NCBI GenBank assembly: GCA_030549205.1
Contig: JAUKTV010000003.1
Coordinates: 2,914,001 to 2,978,000, forward strand
Direction: 5' to 3'
DNA: 64,000 nt
Source of the DNA: Apiosordaria backusii
Lineage: Eukaryota > Ascomycota > Sordariomycetes > Sordariales > Lasiosphaeriaceae
Shown here: positions 1 through 12,545 of the stretch, piece after piece
How the letters are laid out: the number at the start of each line of letters is the position of its first letter
Numbering within the stretch: the stretch's first letter is position 1
The notes under the pieces: generated by a model
What the model was told of the DNA's origin: nothing
Databases searched by the model: none
The model's input: the letters and a program-made list of their open reading frames with translations, nothing else
Position numbers and translations under genes: made by a program

Positions 1-2697
1 TCTGATTGAAGGCGATCTGGAAGCGCGCCGTCGTCACCGTGCTCAGCGACCCAATGAGCCGTTTATGGACCCAGGGCTGAGCCGCTGGGCCATGACGATC
101 CCCCCTCCCTTCAAGCTGCAGCCTTCTTTGAGTGGTCTCAACGCGGAGCAGATGGCCATCTACGATGACTTTGCCCGGCAATCAAGGGTGACTGCAGCGG
201 CTGCTGCTGCTGCTGCTGCCGCCGCCGCCGCTTCTGTAACGCCTTCGCACGTCCCTTCCTCCTCGGATGCTAGGTCCATTGCGAATGAAGTCCTTGGCGA
301 CCAGTATAACTCTGTTTCCACGATCCCAACTCCGGCCGAAACCCCATCGCTCCCTCATATGGGTGTACAGGCCCAGCATTATCCCCCTGTTCACGCTGGC
401 ATGGTTAATGGGCGACAAGCCGGTATTAGTCCCGTCGATGCTCGTAACGTCGCGGATCGGGTCAACAACTTCTTGGAGAAATTGGCGGCTGCCACCACCA
501 CCACGCCTGAGGAGCACTTTGACGACCTCCCTCGATCCCATGAGGTTATCAGTATTCACGACGCTGTTGTTCAGCTCACGATCAAGACTCAGCAGACATC
601 TGACGAATTTGCTGTCTATGTGGCGAATCAAATCTCTCAACTTCTGTTCCGCCAGCAGCCCGAGCCCACTCTCCTCCTCTTGGAAACCCTGGTCCATGTG
701 CTGGAGACGTTGCGTAAGGTCGCAGGACCGGCCACGAGCCAACAAATCCGCTTCCTGTTCCACCAGCAACCGGGGAGCGCTTTCTTGAACTTGCCCCTTA
801 TCTCGGCGCTGCTCAGAACGGATCTTATTGACTGGCACAGCATCGACGCAGCCATGGCGAAGGCTTTGGAGGAACGGAGCAACGGCTCAATCGAATTCCT
901 CGAGTCGTTGATGGATCTCACGCTATTTAGTGACGCCCCCGTCAATCTCTACACCGACTTTGTCCAAAGCTTGGAGGAGGCATGGGCATGGATATCTGAG
1001 GATCCCGAAGTCCCAGGTGGCCAGCGGTTCAAGGCCAAGGTGCTGGGTCCCGCTCCTGAGGCCCAACTTACCCGAACCCCCGAAGAGCAGTTTGAGCAGT
1101 TCGACTACATCTTTGACGAATGGGTCCATTTGTGCAACAATGCGTATGCCTCAGACAAGGCCGCTGTAAAATTCGTGCAGCAACTAAACTGGCGACGACA
1201 CATCCTCACCAAGGACGACTTCTTCGTCTTCGCTCGGCAAGCCATCGACAAGGCCGTTGAGCGCGCCGACCAGAGTGGCCACATTGACAGCGTCAGCACC
1301 GAGAGCCACCAAGCCATCGACGCGCTTATCAGGATGATTGTCATCTTCACGCAGTCTCACGATGCCCCTGGCACCAACGACTCCTCGCGCGCTGCGTTCT
1401 TGGACGCTATCCTCGCTCTTGGTGTACTTGTGTTGAACAGCCACCACGTCAGACGTGGGGATAACTTCAACCCGCGAGTATTCTTCCGCTTCTTCTCGAA
1501 TCTCTTCCACCAGATTATTAGCCTGACGGAGAAGTTCCCGGAAAATGAAAGTGAAAAGATAGTGCTCAACTTTGCGGTGCGCTTGTGGGACCTTCGGCCG
1601 GCCTTGTATCCTGGCTTCGTGTTCCAATGGATCGGTCTCTTGGCTCACCGTGCCTTTTTGCCAACGATTCTGCGCATGCCCAATCAGGCAGGCTGGAAGC
1701 CCTTCACCAAGCTCCTGACGCACCTCCTCTCTTATCTCGGGAATATGTTGAAAGTTTTTGACGTTCCCCTTGCCGCTAAGGACCTGTACTCGGGCACGGT
1801 GAAGCTTTTGGCTGTGCTTTTCCACGACTTTCCCGCATATCTCTCTGCCAATCATGTGCAGCTCTGCCAGTGCCTGCCGCCGCATGCCACGCAGCTCATC
1901 AACGTAATTCTGTCAGCAAGCACGACGCCGTTCGAGAAGGTCCCCGATCCTTTCCGCCCGGGGCTCAAGATCGATCGGGTTCCCGAGATGAAGGACCCAG
2001 TAGCGAGCTCATATGATTTTGCTGGTCAGCTTCGGGAACTTGGTCTTTACGACATCTTGGAACAGTCACTGCAAAACGGACCCTCAGAAGACGCCATCGC
2101 CCAGATCACGCACGCGATGCACCGTGCCGACACTGAATCGTCCGCATTTGGGTTCGTACCTGTCACGGTTGACCGTCGGGTCATCGACGCCGTTGTTTCC
2201 CACATCGCCCATGCGGCCTCCCAGCGCGCTGCTAACAACAGCGATGCGCCCGTGTTTGTGCCCGGGGCCCCCGATGTCAAGACTCTGCACATGCTGGTCA
2301 CCGAGGTGCCGGCAGAGACGCGGTACTATCTCCTCAGCAGCATGATGAATGAGCTCAGATTCGCCAACGCGTCGACAAATTACTTTAGCCACGCCATTAT
2401 TGAGATCTTTGGTCACGATCTCGATGACCCGGAGGAGACAGAGATTCGACAACAGATTGTGCGGGTTCTGCTGGAGCGCATGATTGGGTACTGGCCTCAG
2501 CCGTGGGGTCTGGTGGTGACAATCCTCGAGCTTCTCAAGAACGAGAAGTTTCATTTCTTTGAGCTGCCGTTTATCAAGGCGGCTCCCGAGGTATGTCTAA
2601 TCTTACTCTACGAGATTTTGTGTTCATCTTGATTTTAACTTGCGCCTTACAGGTTGCCGCCCGCTTCGAGGGTATCCTGCGCCCTCCAGTGGCATAG
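1..2697 (+). CDS. NOT1: CCR4-NOT complex scaffold subunit NOT1, C-terminal part (5' partial)
   Basis: NOT1 is the scaffold of the cytoplasmic/nuclear CCR4-NOT deadenylase. The reading frame is open from base 2 without an upstream start, so the gene enters from the left; the first codons (LIEGDLEARRRHRA, then FMDPGLSRWAM) match the family just after the CNOT9-binding DUF3819 region. A linker with a run of about 13 alanines follows, then the long helical C-terminal NOT module that docks NOT2/NOT3-5, including PFRPGLKIDRVPEMKDP. A terminal intron (GTATGT..ACAG, 2591-2652) is in phase 0; exon 2 (2653-2697) adds VAARFEGILRPPVA and the stop. Reading through the intron instead gives a false end at 2632. 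The N-terminal HEAT and MIF4G/CAF1-binding parts lie outside the window. Family identity is secure. Confidence 0.95.
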
Positions 2698-5489
2698 AGC
2701 GTTATGATGCAGTGGCCCACTCCCGCTTCTCGTTCATCAACGGATGAACCGCCAGATTCTGCACAACCATCACAGAACGGCTTAACCAGGTTGGGTCGAA
2801 GATTTACCAGCCAGGGGGGCATTTGCTGAAGTGGGACTCTGATGAATGAATTATATGGAGGGAGGTTCTTTGTTGTCAATGGCATGGCATTTGATCGATG
2901 CGCTTTATTGGTTGCGATTCTACTCGAGGGATGTTATAGATGAGACACACACACACAAATCATGGGATGGGGCGTTTGGGATTGGAGGAAGGGGTGAATT
3001 AAGAAAGGGAGGGGGTAATTAAGAGGAGAACAATGTGGCAATATTCGCGGACGTATGTATGTAGTATTATATTTAGGGTCAGCGTCCAACTCTCTGACAA
3101 GCGGGGGGTTTTTTTCTTGAGTGTTTGTAGGATTATGTATATGGGTGGGAGGGCGGTTAGCGGAAAAGCGAAATGAGGGGAATAAAAAAAGTTTCGTGCT
3201 CTCAAATTTTTGCAAGTTTTGAGATGTGTGTGAGGTGAGTGGGGGGTTGTGTGTGCTTTGTTTTTTTGGGGGTCGTGAATTAGCATGAGGTAGGTGAGGT
3301 AGGTAAGGTAGGTAGGTGTGGTGGATGAAGTTTGTTCTGAGGTTTTGCTTGTTGAGGTTTTACAAAGGAGGGGTTGTTTATTACTGAAGATCATGGGATA
3401 CTTACCTGGAGAGGTTCAGGATGAAAAGGTTGAAGTTGTTAGGGATGAGGTTGAGGTTGAGGTTGAGCTTTTTCCATTTGCTTTTTAGCTGTGAGAGGGG
3501 GTATCCTGAACGTGCGATGAATGGGGAAGAATTTATAGATAGTCAGGAGAGAGGCAAAGGTAAGAGAGATGATGGTAGACTTTATGGGTTTAGTGAGGGT
3601 CTAGTGAGGGTCAAAGTGATTTGGAGTTTTCGGTCAAACTGGTCATGAGATGGAGTGTGGGTGAGTTTTGGAGTTGATTGAACACTAGGGGTTGCTGCTT
3701 ACTTTGGTGTGGGAGTGAAGTTTCTGCAGTTTTTTTCGAGTGTGATGGCCATCTTGGTGATTGATGTTCGGGAGTGGTTGCGAGCTTATTATTTCTAGAT
3801 GAAGAGCCGAGGGTCGAGTTGTACGTAATAAGGGGCAGGGGAGGGGAGTTGATAATACCGGAGGTTGTTAGGTCAGGGTAGGGAGGAGGATTTTGGCGGT
3901 TCTTCGTTCTTAGGGGGGGAAGTGGTAGAGATGGTAATATCAATACTAAGTAAGGATGGGTGAAGATTTTAGATGATTTGTGGTATATGTGGTTGAGGGG
4001 GTGCCTGAGTGAGGGGGAGGTATTATGAAGTTCATATAACACACATCATTGGAAGGCTTTCTTGAAATTGGTGAATAGCCCTTAGGTAGCACACTGTGGA
4101 CCAAACAGACGGGCATTGTAAGTGTTAGATAGGCCTTGAGACACTGTCAACACACCTCGCAAGATGGTAGATAGGTCTGAAATGATAGCTAACGGGCGTT
4201 TGATTAGTATCAATATCCGTATCAAACTATCTCTAAAACCTATCGGCTAGCTTTTAAAACCTAGTGGCTATCTCTTAGGGCCTTTATCTCAGTAGCAGTC
4301 TCTATGTCTTTTGTCCGCGACGTAGGTAGGTAGCTAATAGGCCTTCAATAATCGACACGCCTTCAAGAATGGTTCAACAGACACTTAAATACGATCAGAA
4401 TATCTGGGTATATGTCTCCATGTAGGCAGGCTGTGTAGGTAGCTTAGCAGCGCTTGATTCTTCAGTTCACGGTTCTCGAGTGTCACCCCTCCCATGGCGC
4501 TTTCTTTTCATGATGGGGTTTCCCCTCTGTGAAAAGCCTCCCCGGGGTGGTGAGCTTCAAAAAGTCTCTGGATTATTCAGGCCTATCACGCTTATTTATC
4601 AAGAACGGGACTTCATTCTATAGGCATAACAAATCTGCCGTTAATGCGCTATTCTTGGGAGTGGCTGGTCATGTTACACCCCATGCTTATTGAAAAGGCT
4701 TTTGGAAAAGACAGGAGCGCTTGCCGGGAGGTTAAACAATATGTTTCGGAGATGGATGGGGAGGGCAAATGAATCGTGAAACCTGGGATATACACATGTC
4801 AAGTAAATCGTTGAGACTTGGGCGTGATGCTGCCGCGATAACGCCGAGCGGCAAACACCCTCTCCCGGCAAGAACCCCAATCTCAATCTTCGAGCATACC
4901 AGTAATTACCATAACCGCGATATCCGCTCAAAAATATCAAATCTTGTCTGTTCTTGTTTTGTTTGTTTTTGTCCATGATCATGTGAACGCAGAACCGTTG
5001 GAGTTGATACCTGCCACGACTGCCTACATGCGCAATCCAACTTTACCTTGGCTTGTTTAGCTACTTGAGCTAGACGAACATTGCAGTAGCGCTTAAAGCA
5101 AAAGACCGGATTGTTGTCATGCCGTTTACGCATGAACAAACCAATGCAATTGTCGGCAGTTTTTTGGCCAAGTGTACTATCTCTTGCCAAGGCGGTGAGA
5201 AAGTTGAAAGTGGGAGGTGATGTGGAATGGAACGGCTGTGAGGGGGAGGGGGAACTTGGAGGGGGAGGGGAAAGTTGGGCGGTAAGAGAGAGAGTCTCGG
5301 TGTAATGTAAATTCCTACCCAACCATTTGGATTGGGTTGATTGGACCCCGAATCTGGGAAGGCTGAGAAAGAAGGGTTTGGGGTGCAGTGTCGCGTGTGG
5401 TTTGTCACTATCACTGGCTGGGTATAAGTGATCGAGTGGCACGCAACTGCCAACCACCTGTTTTTTTCCCCTTCGGGGGAGACTTGCCA
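2698..5489. other. gene-free spacer downstream of NOT1
   Basis: About 2.8 kb with no ORF that looks coding. The first part is G-rich on the + strand with repeated GGTAGGT-like units near 3290-3320, probably NOT1 3' UTR and spacer. From about 4080 to 4450 it becomes AT-richer with scattered AGGCC-containing words. The 226-codon minus-strand frame at 4906-5586 overlaps the RIP-like block, has low-complexity proline/serine content and no recognisable motif. No RNA gene was recognised. Confidence 0.6.
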
Positions 5490-6180
5490 TACTTAAAAGG
5501 TATGGTAGGTCTAAATTATCATTTTCTCGGTATATTAAAACTAGAATTGTATATACTTCTCTGCTATTTATACGATTTACTTGCATTGACCTTCCTAGTA
5601 CCTATAGACCTTCCCGGCGACTTTCTTTACCTATTTTATCCACTTCTTTATTTCGGCTATTTTAAAAGTTAAGTTACTTCCTATTAACCTTCTATTTATA
5701 AACCTTTATAGCGATTTTCCTTAACTATTCTATTTATACTTCTATATTGGCTATTTTAGTAATTAAGATTATTAAGATATTATTTTTAAAAATAGCTAAG
5801 GCTTAAGCTACTTTAGTATAGTTTAGCTTTAAATTTAAGGTTTTCTTAAAGCTTAGTACTACTATTAAATACCTAAATTTGTAAAGAATGATAATATCGT
5901 TTAAGTTTTCTACAATTTTAGTTACTTAATAGTAGAAACTTGTATATTTAGCCTTTAAAGGCTTTTTAATTATAGGGCTAATAATAATTTAGCCCTTAAT
6001 AGTAATAATAGGTACATTAGGTAATGCTATTTTTATTAAATATAAAGCTTAGAAGGTATAGTTAGTAATACTAATCCCTATCTCTTTAGTAAGTAGAGAT
6101 ATATTTATTTCTATTTACGCTATTTAAGGGTATAATTGGTATAATATATACCATTTAAGTTACCGAGGTAAGATATAGCC
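5490..6180. repeat. AT-rich, RIP-scarred relic of a repeated element
   Basis: Composition changes abruptly near 5490 from mixed DNA to AT-rich DNA dominated by TA, TTA and TAA steps, and returns near 6180. In the 120 bases 5761-5880 I find no CpA and no TpG dinucleotide, while TpA is abundant. That is the product of repeat-induced point mutation (C-to-T in CpA context on either strand), known in Sordariomycetes to hit duplicated DNA. No transposase or reverse-transcriptase frame survives and I cannot name the parent element. Boundaries are approximate. Confidence 0.75.
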
Positions 6181-8429
6181 TAAAAGTGCCAATCTCTATG
6201 TTCAGTAAATACAAGCACTGACAATTGTTGAGCTTTTCCGGTATTTTCTGTAGTACAAGGCGGCCACTAGCCAACTCAAAAAAGCTCACTTCAGCCAGGT
6301 TTAGTCATCAAACCTGTTTTTTTATCAGGTAAAGTGGTTGTTTAACTATCGTTCCGAGTATAAGTGATTGGAATATGTCAATTGGGCTCGAGAGATGAGA
6401 GAGAAACACACTCGATTCTTTTGATCCTCGAAATCTGTTTGATGCAGGTATCCTGATGGTGGGTTACAGCTGGGACTGGGTCAGACTTTGCATCTGAGAG
6501 CTCACGCTTGTCTATCGGCAACATACATGAATATTGATTGACAGTAGCAACTCGTCTTAGAAGAGTCGATACTTCTGGCTTGAAGTTTAGGGGTTCTGAA
6601 TCAGGACCTCAAACATCTGGAACTAATGTAGGAAATGTCTCACAACGGAGGTAAGGGTTCACATTTCGCAGCGCGGCCGTTGTCAGGTCAAACGTAATGG
6701 GCAAAAAATATCCAAGTACGACATCGGCGGCGGACGGTGCGTTGAGATCCGAGCGGGGTATGATTGGCTTCCCGCGGCCGAAAGAGGCAATCCAGCTCAA
6801 TAGACGTGCCGTGATTGGCCAGATCTGATTTTTGCGACGTCGTCTACCCGGGCCCACTTACCGCAAGAAGCGCCCTTACGGAGGTGGGGGTCTGTGTGAA
6901 AGTGGGAGAAGGCTGTCAAGCTGTGGTCCGTGGCAACGCAGACAAACGAACGAGGAACTGGGGGAGGACCAGAACTTTGGGTTGGCGCGGCTGCCGCATC
7001 CCTTTGGCTGGGCAAAAGAGTCATTCGGGGAGAGGCTGAATGGTTGCTGCCTGCTTGTGTAACTGATAACGGCGTTTGGCTACTGTGTACAGCGCTGCTG
7101 TTGCGGACAATTTGTCCCGGCAGTTTATGGAGCGCCGTTGAAGAGGCTCGGTTGTCGGATGGAATTGTTTGAGCATCGCGTGGTCACGACCACGAGCACA
7201 AGTGTGAGCCTGGTCTAGTCGGCTTCTGAGGCCTTCGTTTTATGGAGCAGGCCTGGGATATTGCATCCAGGGGCGAAGGGAACACTGACAACGAGGAAAT
7301 CCACCTGCCATCCACTCCGATGCGGCCTTTTCGTCAGTTTCGTTGGACCCCGAAAAAAGTGTTATCATTATTATCAATCAATCTATCCATCTGTCCACCC
7401 GGGTGCCCGATAGGTAATGTGAGGCACGTGTGAGAACACAGCGAGGTTCCGTTGTTTTCCTGTTTATCAGTCCAACCAGCCTCTGCCACCACCTAGTGTC
7501 TGCCGAGTTCATTGTTGTAGCGGGGTCTTGATGTCACTGATCAACCCCAGCAGCGGGCTGTGTATGTAATATATGTCCACTGATGCTCTGATGACGGAGC
7601 AATTCTGCCTGCCGTCGTTCGCCATGCCTCGGATGAGCTAGAAAACAGGGTCCTTTTTGTTTCGAAGGGGGGCGATCAGAGCTGCCTTTCCTGGTTAACC
7701 GCTTCATCTCATTGGCGGGTGTCCAGTTTCGGCGTAACTGCCCCTCGGAGGATATGCGGCGATTTCCCCGCGATAACCCCAAACACGACAAGAGGACAAG
7801 AGTTGGCGATGAGCCTTGACAACGCTCGCGCAATGCAGAGGGAAGAGACACAGAGACACAGGATTCGTGACAGTCAGGAAAATAATGTGGACCCGCGCAG
7901 ATGGATGATGAAGAGTGCAGCATTGCAGCAGCATGCAACTGCAGCTTCTTCTTTTTTTGACCCCACCTCTAGCGCCGATTCCATACCGCCTTTTTAGACG
8001 AATGGTGACACCATCCCTGCCGTGGCCCCCTGTCGCACCGGTCGTCTACGCATCGTAGGGGCTTGGCGTGCTTGGCTGCCACTTGCTGGGCCGTGCTGGG
8101 GTCGCATCCAGTGCCGTTGCCCCTTCCATCATCCAAACAGAGCTGGGGAGTCCCACCAACTTTTTTTTTCTGCCGTTTTCCTGCCATGCCCTTGAGGGTT
8201 CATCCACCACCTTCCGAACCCTCCGCTCTCCGCCCGCCCATTTCCTGCTCTCGCCTCTCTGTGTTCCCTTGCTTAGGTCTGACAAGAGAGTGACGGACGG
8301 GTATTTCGTGCTTCCTGCAGGTAACAAAAGTGTTTGGCGCGGCTGCAACAAAAAATAATAATTTGGAGATAGCTACGCATACTACCTGCCCACTTCAAAC
8401 CCTCATTCTTAAAAATCGCTGTTGCCCCG
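6181..8429. other. long upstream region of the GDS1-like gene
   Basis: About 2.2 kb without a credible coding region. Many short ATG frames on both strands overlap each other and show no family motif. Such long leaders, often with uORFs or 5' UTR introns, are common for fungal regulatory genes, so much of this could be promoter plus transcribed leader of the gene starting at 8430. No specific operator or RNA was identified. Confidence 0.45.
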
Positions 8430-9862
8430 ATGGCCCCGACCACAGCCATGCGCCCCGAGCGTTCGGAGCGCCCATACAACACTCGTCGCAAGTCGTTGTC
8501 TTTGCACTCGTTGGGAATCCACGTTCCCGTAACTCACGCTGCCCGCGCCGCCGCTGCTGCTGCCAACCGAGCTTCTTCTTCCTCTTCGTCCTCCAGCAAC
8601 AACTCTTCAACACAGTCAAGTATGGCTTCATCAAACACAAAGGAAGCCCCCTCCAGGAGGCTAAAACGCGCTCACACTCAGGATGACGACGATGCGCAAA
8701 CCTCAGAGCCGTTGCCCAAGAGGCGCGACAGTGCAACAGTCAAGTTCGAAGTCACTCCCCCGCCATCCCCGCCCGCCACCCACCAGTCTGTCGAGATGGG
8801 CGAGGAGGAATCAAAGCCAATCGATATGGAGGCCGTCAACGACGAGATTGTCGAGGCCGTCATTGTTCAGTTGCAAAACACAGGGAACAGGCCGCACTTG
8901 GTCAAGGAGCTCGCTGCTGTTCTCATGCAGCAGCTCAAGATCGTTCAACAGTATGTTCTCTCCCCCATCCCTTCCTCCGAACCGGTTAGAGTTTCGGTCC
9001 CCCACCCTAGAGTCACTCTCTTGCTCACCATTTCACTCGCAGATCTGCCAACCCATGCGCCATCATTTCATCAAGGTTAGCCACCTACTTGAAGCGCAGC
9101 GGCTGGTCAGCTCAGTCGCCTTGCCCGTTGGCCAAGGAGCTCGAGTCTGTCCATCCAAGGCGCACATACTTTTACCTTACCACCTGCCCGCACCAGCCGC
9201 TCCCGGACCCGGCGCAGGCGGCCACTTTGAGCCACCTCGCGCAGAGTCGCACCATTATCTCTCCCTCCTTAAGTGGAGCTTCCAGCTCAGAGGACGCCGA
9301 CCTCGACGCCATCCGGCGCCGCGAGCTGTCGCCCAGCCCCGAGGTCGACCTCTCGAGTCCAGAGTTTGATGACATGGATGACGAAATGCCGAGCACCCCC
9401 ATCGGCTCTTATTCGCTTCCTGGCTTCTGTCTGCCCCCAACCTCCCGCTTCATCGCGCACCATTCCAACGGGCGCAGCAGCAGTCGCCGCGCGGCGTCGC
9501 CTCCTCTCGAAAAGGATGAGAAGGAGTTTACTCAGACGGCTACTGGCCTGCAAAAGAGGAAACTCAATGGCGACCTGCTCAAGGCCAACCCGCCTCCGGC
9601 GGTCGAGCAAGTACCCCTCCTAGATCTTGAAAAAGAAGAGGGGTCGCTCTTTGGCGGGAACAGCACCACTACCAGCAGTAACAACGCGATCAATCTGTCG
9701 TTTGTTTCGAGTCCCGCGATTCGGTCTTCCATGTACTTTCCCAGCAACAGGAAAGACTTCGAGACCGAAAGCTGGAATAAATGGGACAGCATGCTGGAGT
9801 GGGACCGCAGCCCTGAGAATATCGAGCTTGACGAGCTTGATGGGCTGTTGAGCGATTATTGA
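8430..9862 (+). CDS. GDS1-like winged-helix nuclear protein
   Basis: Two exons, 8430-8950 and 9043-9862, joined by a 92-nt intron (GTATGT..GCAG) that splits a CAA codon; product 446 aa. The N-terminus is basic and low in complexity (alanine and serine runs). Residues about 135-225, reading NDEIVEAVIVQLQ, LVKELAAVLMQQL, then across the junction SANPCAIISSRLATYLKRSGW and YFYLTTCPHQPLP, match the fungal GDS1 winged-helix domain as I recall it; splicing is needed to complete it, which supports the intron. The C-terminal half is acidic and disordered, with SPEVDLSSPEFDDMDDEMPSTPIGSYSLPG. A role in transcription is inferred from the fold; yeast GDS1 is a poorly defined nuclear/mitochondrial gene. 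The start is the first ATG of the open frame. Confidence 0.75.
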
Positions 9863-11168
9863 GCGCGAACACCGAAGGCTTCGGCTGGGTGTGTGTATGA
9901 CGGGATGCGAGCATGCATAATGTTGTGTACGATCGGGGGTGTCGACAGTCTTGGCTGTATCCGGGTGATTGCCGGCAGCATCTCTTTTGGTCTGTTGTGA
10001 CCTGTTATGACTTTGTCTGCGAATGCTTACGTTTTTCTGTTTTCTTTTTTTGTCATTTCATTTTGTCTCTTGGGCGGTTGGTCGGAAATGGACGGCAAAA
10101 ATGGGCCAGGTCTCCCATAGACGAAGCTAGGTCGTTTGGAACGGTACCATCATGGCGATATTGCATGGCATGGCATGGCGTTTTATGACTACTTAGCTGA
10201 TGTGGGTTGCATATGGCGTTTTTTAGGGGATTTCATCATATTTGGCTTTTGGTTGGGTGGTTTGCTTTTGATTTTCTTTATATCTGGCGTTTTCCTGTTG
10301 GCTTTTTGACGTTTGATTATGTCGTTCTGATCGACTCTACTCTTTCTGCTCAGTTTGTTATCACAAAAGGGGGTGGCTGGAACTGAAAAAGAGGGAGGGC
10401 AAAACAAAAGGGGCAGGGGGATTATGCCGGTGGTTCGGCTCGTAGCTTTGTTATTGGGGATAGGGAGGGAGATGGAAAAAGCTCTCGAACTCGAACTCAA
10501 CTCTCTCTATAGTTTGTATCATTATTATTACCCCCTTGAGCAGGGAGGATGGAGGGAGAAGGCTTATTTCTTGGTCGCCTACTAGATACCTGCCTATTAT
10601 GGCGAGAGATGACAGAGGACGGGGATACATGGATTCTTTCTATTCATTAGAGGAAACGATGAAGGGTAGAAAGAAGAAGAAGTGAGACCTAGATGTCTAG
10701 CGAGCTACCTTGGTTCGGGGGCTGTTGCTGCCAAGAGGGAAGAGGGCGTTAGAGATATAATCAAGTCTCCTATTACTCAAACCACACATCATCGTCACAT
10801 TGTATCATAGAAGCTGCTCTTCTTTCTTCTACCTAGCCTGAGCTTCAATAGTAGCGGTTACAGGTTGAACTTGACCGGTTTCACTTGGACCTACCTGCCT
10901 GCCTTGTTCCTGCCGAGCTATATATAATTTTACTCTTCTTTCTTGACATTACTAGGACTGGGTCGTATCCTCCATTTGCCCTTCAAGTGGCATTGGGACG
11001 GCTGGCACCTACTGGTTTCCCAGGTGTGATGCCTAAGGGAGACGATACAGGTCATTCCAACAATGACTTCTATGTATGTACAATCCGCTCCAATGTTTTA
11101 TTGTTTTAATTCCCCAAAAATCGTACACAATTCCCCCCCCCACCGATGATTTTTATCCTACACTATAC
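9863..11168. other. convergent intergenic region, GDS1-like / OMS1-like
   Basis: About 1.3 kb between two genes whose 3' ends face each other. It should hold both 3' UTRs and terminators. T-rich stretches follow the GDS1-like stop (for example near 10030-10060). Nothing coding, structural RNA-like or repetitive was recognised. Confidence 0.5.
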
Positions 11169-12545
11169 TCATTCCTTCTTCTTCTCACCCTCCTTCTTGT
11201 CTTGCTCCTTCCGCCCCTCGTCATTAACCCTCAACTCCAGCACCACCGTCGTGCCCCCATGCCACCACGGCTTCTCCACCTTGACAACCTCCAACCTCCC
11301 CCCCAGCTCCTCCGACGCCTGCCTCACCAACCCCTCGATATCCCTATTCCACCAGCAGCCATACTTGGCAAAGTGCGACGGCGCGTACTTGTCCAGCCAG
11401 GTGTTCAGCAAGTTGAAATACCCCCTCCCGTGCTCCAGCAGCAAAATCCTCCCCGTATTTGGTGTTACTCGCTTAGCCATCTTCACCAGCAACGACTTCG
11501 GGTCCTTGACGGAGCAAAGCCCAAAGCTCTGGATAATAGTATCGTACCTCTCCTGGGTTTTCGGGAGATCATACTCTGCGTCTCCTAGCAGAAGCTGAAC
11601 CCGATTGTCAAGCGCTGCCACCACGGGTATGACCTCCTCTGGGGAGGACAAAGACGGATAAGGTTCGGTTCGGGTTTTGGCCATGATTTGTTTCAAACCG
11701 GGGATGGACTCCCGGAGGCGGTTGCGCGCTACGGAGAGCATCTCTGGTGATACGTCGACGGCGGTGTAGGTGAGGACTTCGCCTTCCATGCCGCCTACGT
11801 AGTACTCGTGGGGGAGGACTTTGTTTTTGGAGCTGCTGCCGAAAAAGGAACTGTTGCGTCGTTTGATATCGAGGATTTTGGCCATGCGGGATTGGGCTTT
11901 TTGTTGTTGTTCCTCCGGGGAAAAGGAGGAGATGGGGTGGAGGACGTGGTCCCAGGTGTAGTAGGGGAGGTTGCGGCCTGTGCCGCAGGCTACTTCTAGG
12001 ACGTGGCCTTTTGCGCGGGAGGAGAGGGAGGAGCGGAGGGAGGTGAGGCGGGAGAGGCCGGATTCGGAGGCGTCGAGGGTGCGGTCGAATTGGGCTGCTG
12101 TTAGGGGGGTTAGGGAGGGGGGGAGGCCGGTTGGGGGGCAGGTGTGGGGGTTGATGGGGGAGGAACAAGGGGAGGGAGAGGAAGAGGGGGAAGGGGGGGA
12201 GTTTTTGTAGGTGGTGGTGAGGACTGTTGAGATGTAGAGGGTTGCGAGGAAGACTACGGCTAGGGCGCCGGAGAGGGCGATTTTGCGGTGGGAGGAGACG
12301 CTTTCTTCGAGGGATGGGGGTGGGGGGGTTGGGGAGGGGGTGGTGTTGCGGTAGAGTTTTAGGGTTGGTTTGGGAGGGGAGAATTCTGCTGGGGGTGGAG
12401 GGGGAGATGGGGGTTTTCGTTTGGCATGGTGAAGTCGAGATGAGAGACTTAGTTGTCGTGAGTAGCTGGGGGTGGTGTGAGGTGAGTAGATGTGAAGCTG
12501 TGATGGGAATGGGGCCCTTGTCGCTAGGCGTAGTCGGGAAGCCAT
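11169..12545 (-). CDS. OMS1-like mitochondrial membrane methyltransferase
   Basis: Single exon, 458 aa from the ATG at 12545. The frame is open for 60 more codons upstream, but this ATG opens a classical matrix-targeting peptide (MASRLRLATRAPFPSQL, arginine and serine rich with no acids), so I prefer it. After a proline-rich linker comes one membrane span (about 100-122, IALSGALAVVFLATLYISTVL), then a class I SAM-dependent methyltransferase domain with motif I VLEVACGTGRNLPYY and later YTAVDVSPEML, LLLGDAEYDLP and LLLEHGRGYF. Yeast OMS1 has this layout (inner-membrane anchor plus methyltransferase motif) and was isolated as a suppressor of oxa1 defects; its substrate is uncertain. The tail is a lysine/glutamate string. 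It diverges from the IMPACT-domain gene. Confidence 0.85.
   Translation of the reverse strand: MASRLRLATRAPFPSQLHIYSPHTTPSYSRQLSLSSRLHHAKRKPPSPPPPPAEFSPPKPTLKLYRNTTPSPTPPPPSLEESVSSHRKIALSGALAVVFLATLYISTVLTTTYKNSPPSPSSSPSPCSSPINPHTCPPTGLPPSLTPLTAAQFDRTLDASESGLSRLTSLRSSLSSRAKGHVLEVACGTGRNLPYYTWDHVLHPISSFSPEEQQQKAQSRMAKILDIKRRNSSFFGSSSKNKVLPHEYYVGGMEGEVLTYTAVDVSPEMLSVARNRLRESIPGLKQIMAKTRTEPYPSLSSPEEVIPVVAALDNRVQLLLGDAEYDLPKTQERYDTIIQSFGLCSVKDPKSLLVKMAKRVTPNTGRILLLEHGRGYFNLLNTWLDKYAPSHFAKYGCWWNRDIEGLVRQASEELGGRLEVVKVEKPWWHGGTTVVLELRVNDEGRKEQDKKEGEKKKE

Noticed and set aside
1184..1885. 233-codon minus-strand frame
   Set aside because: Antisense to NOT1, whose sense translation matches the family throughout.
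4906..5586. 226-codon minus-strand frame overlapping the RIP-like block
   Set aside because: Low-complexity content, ends in RIP-scarred DNA, no motif, promoter or splice support.
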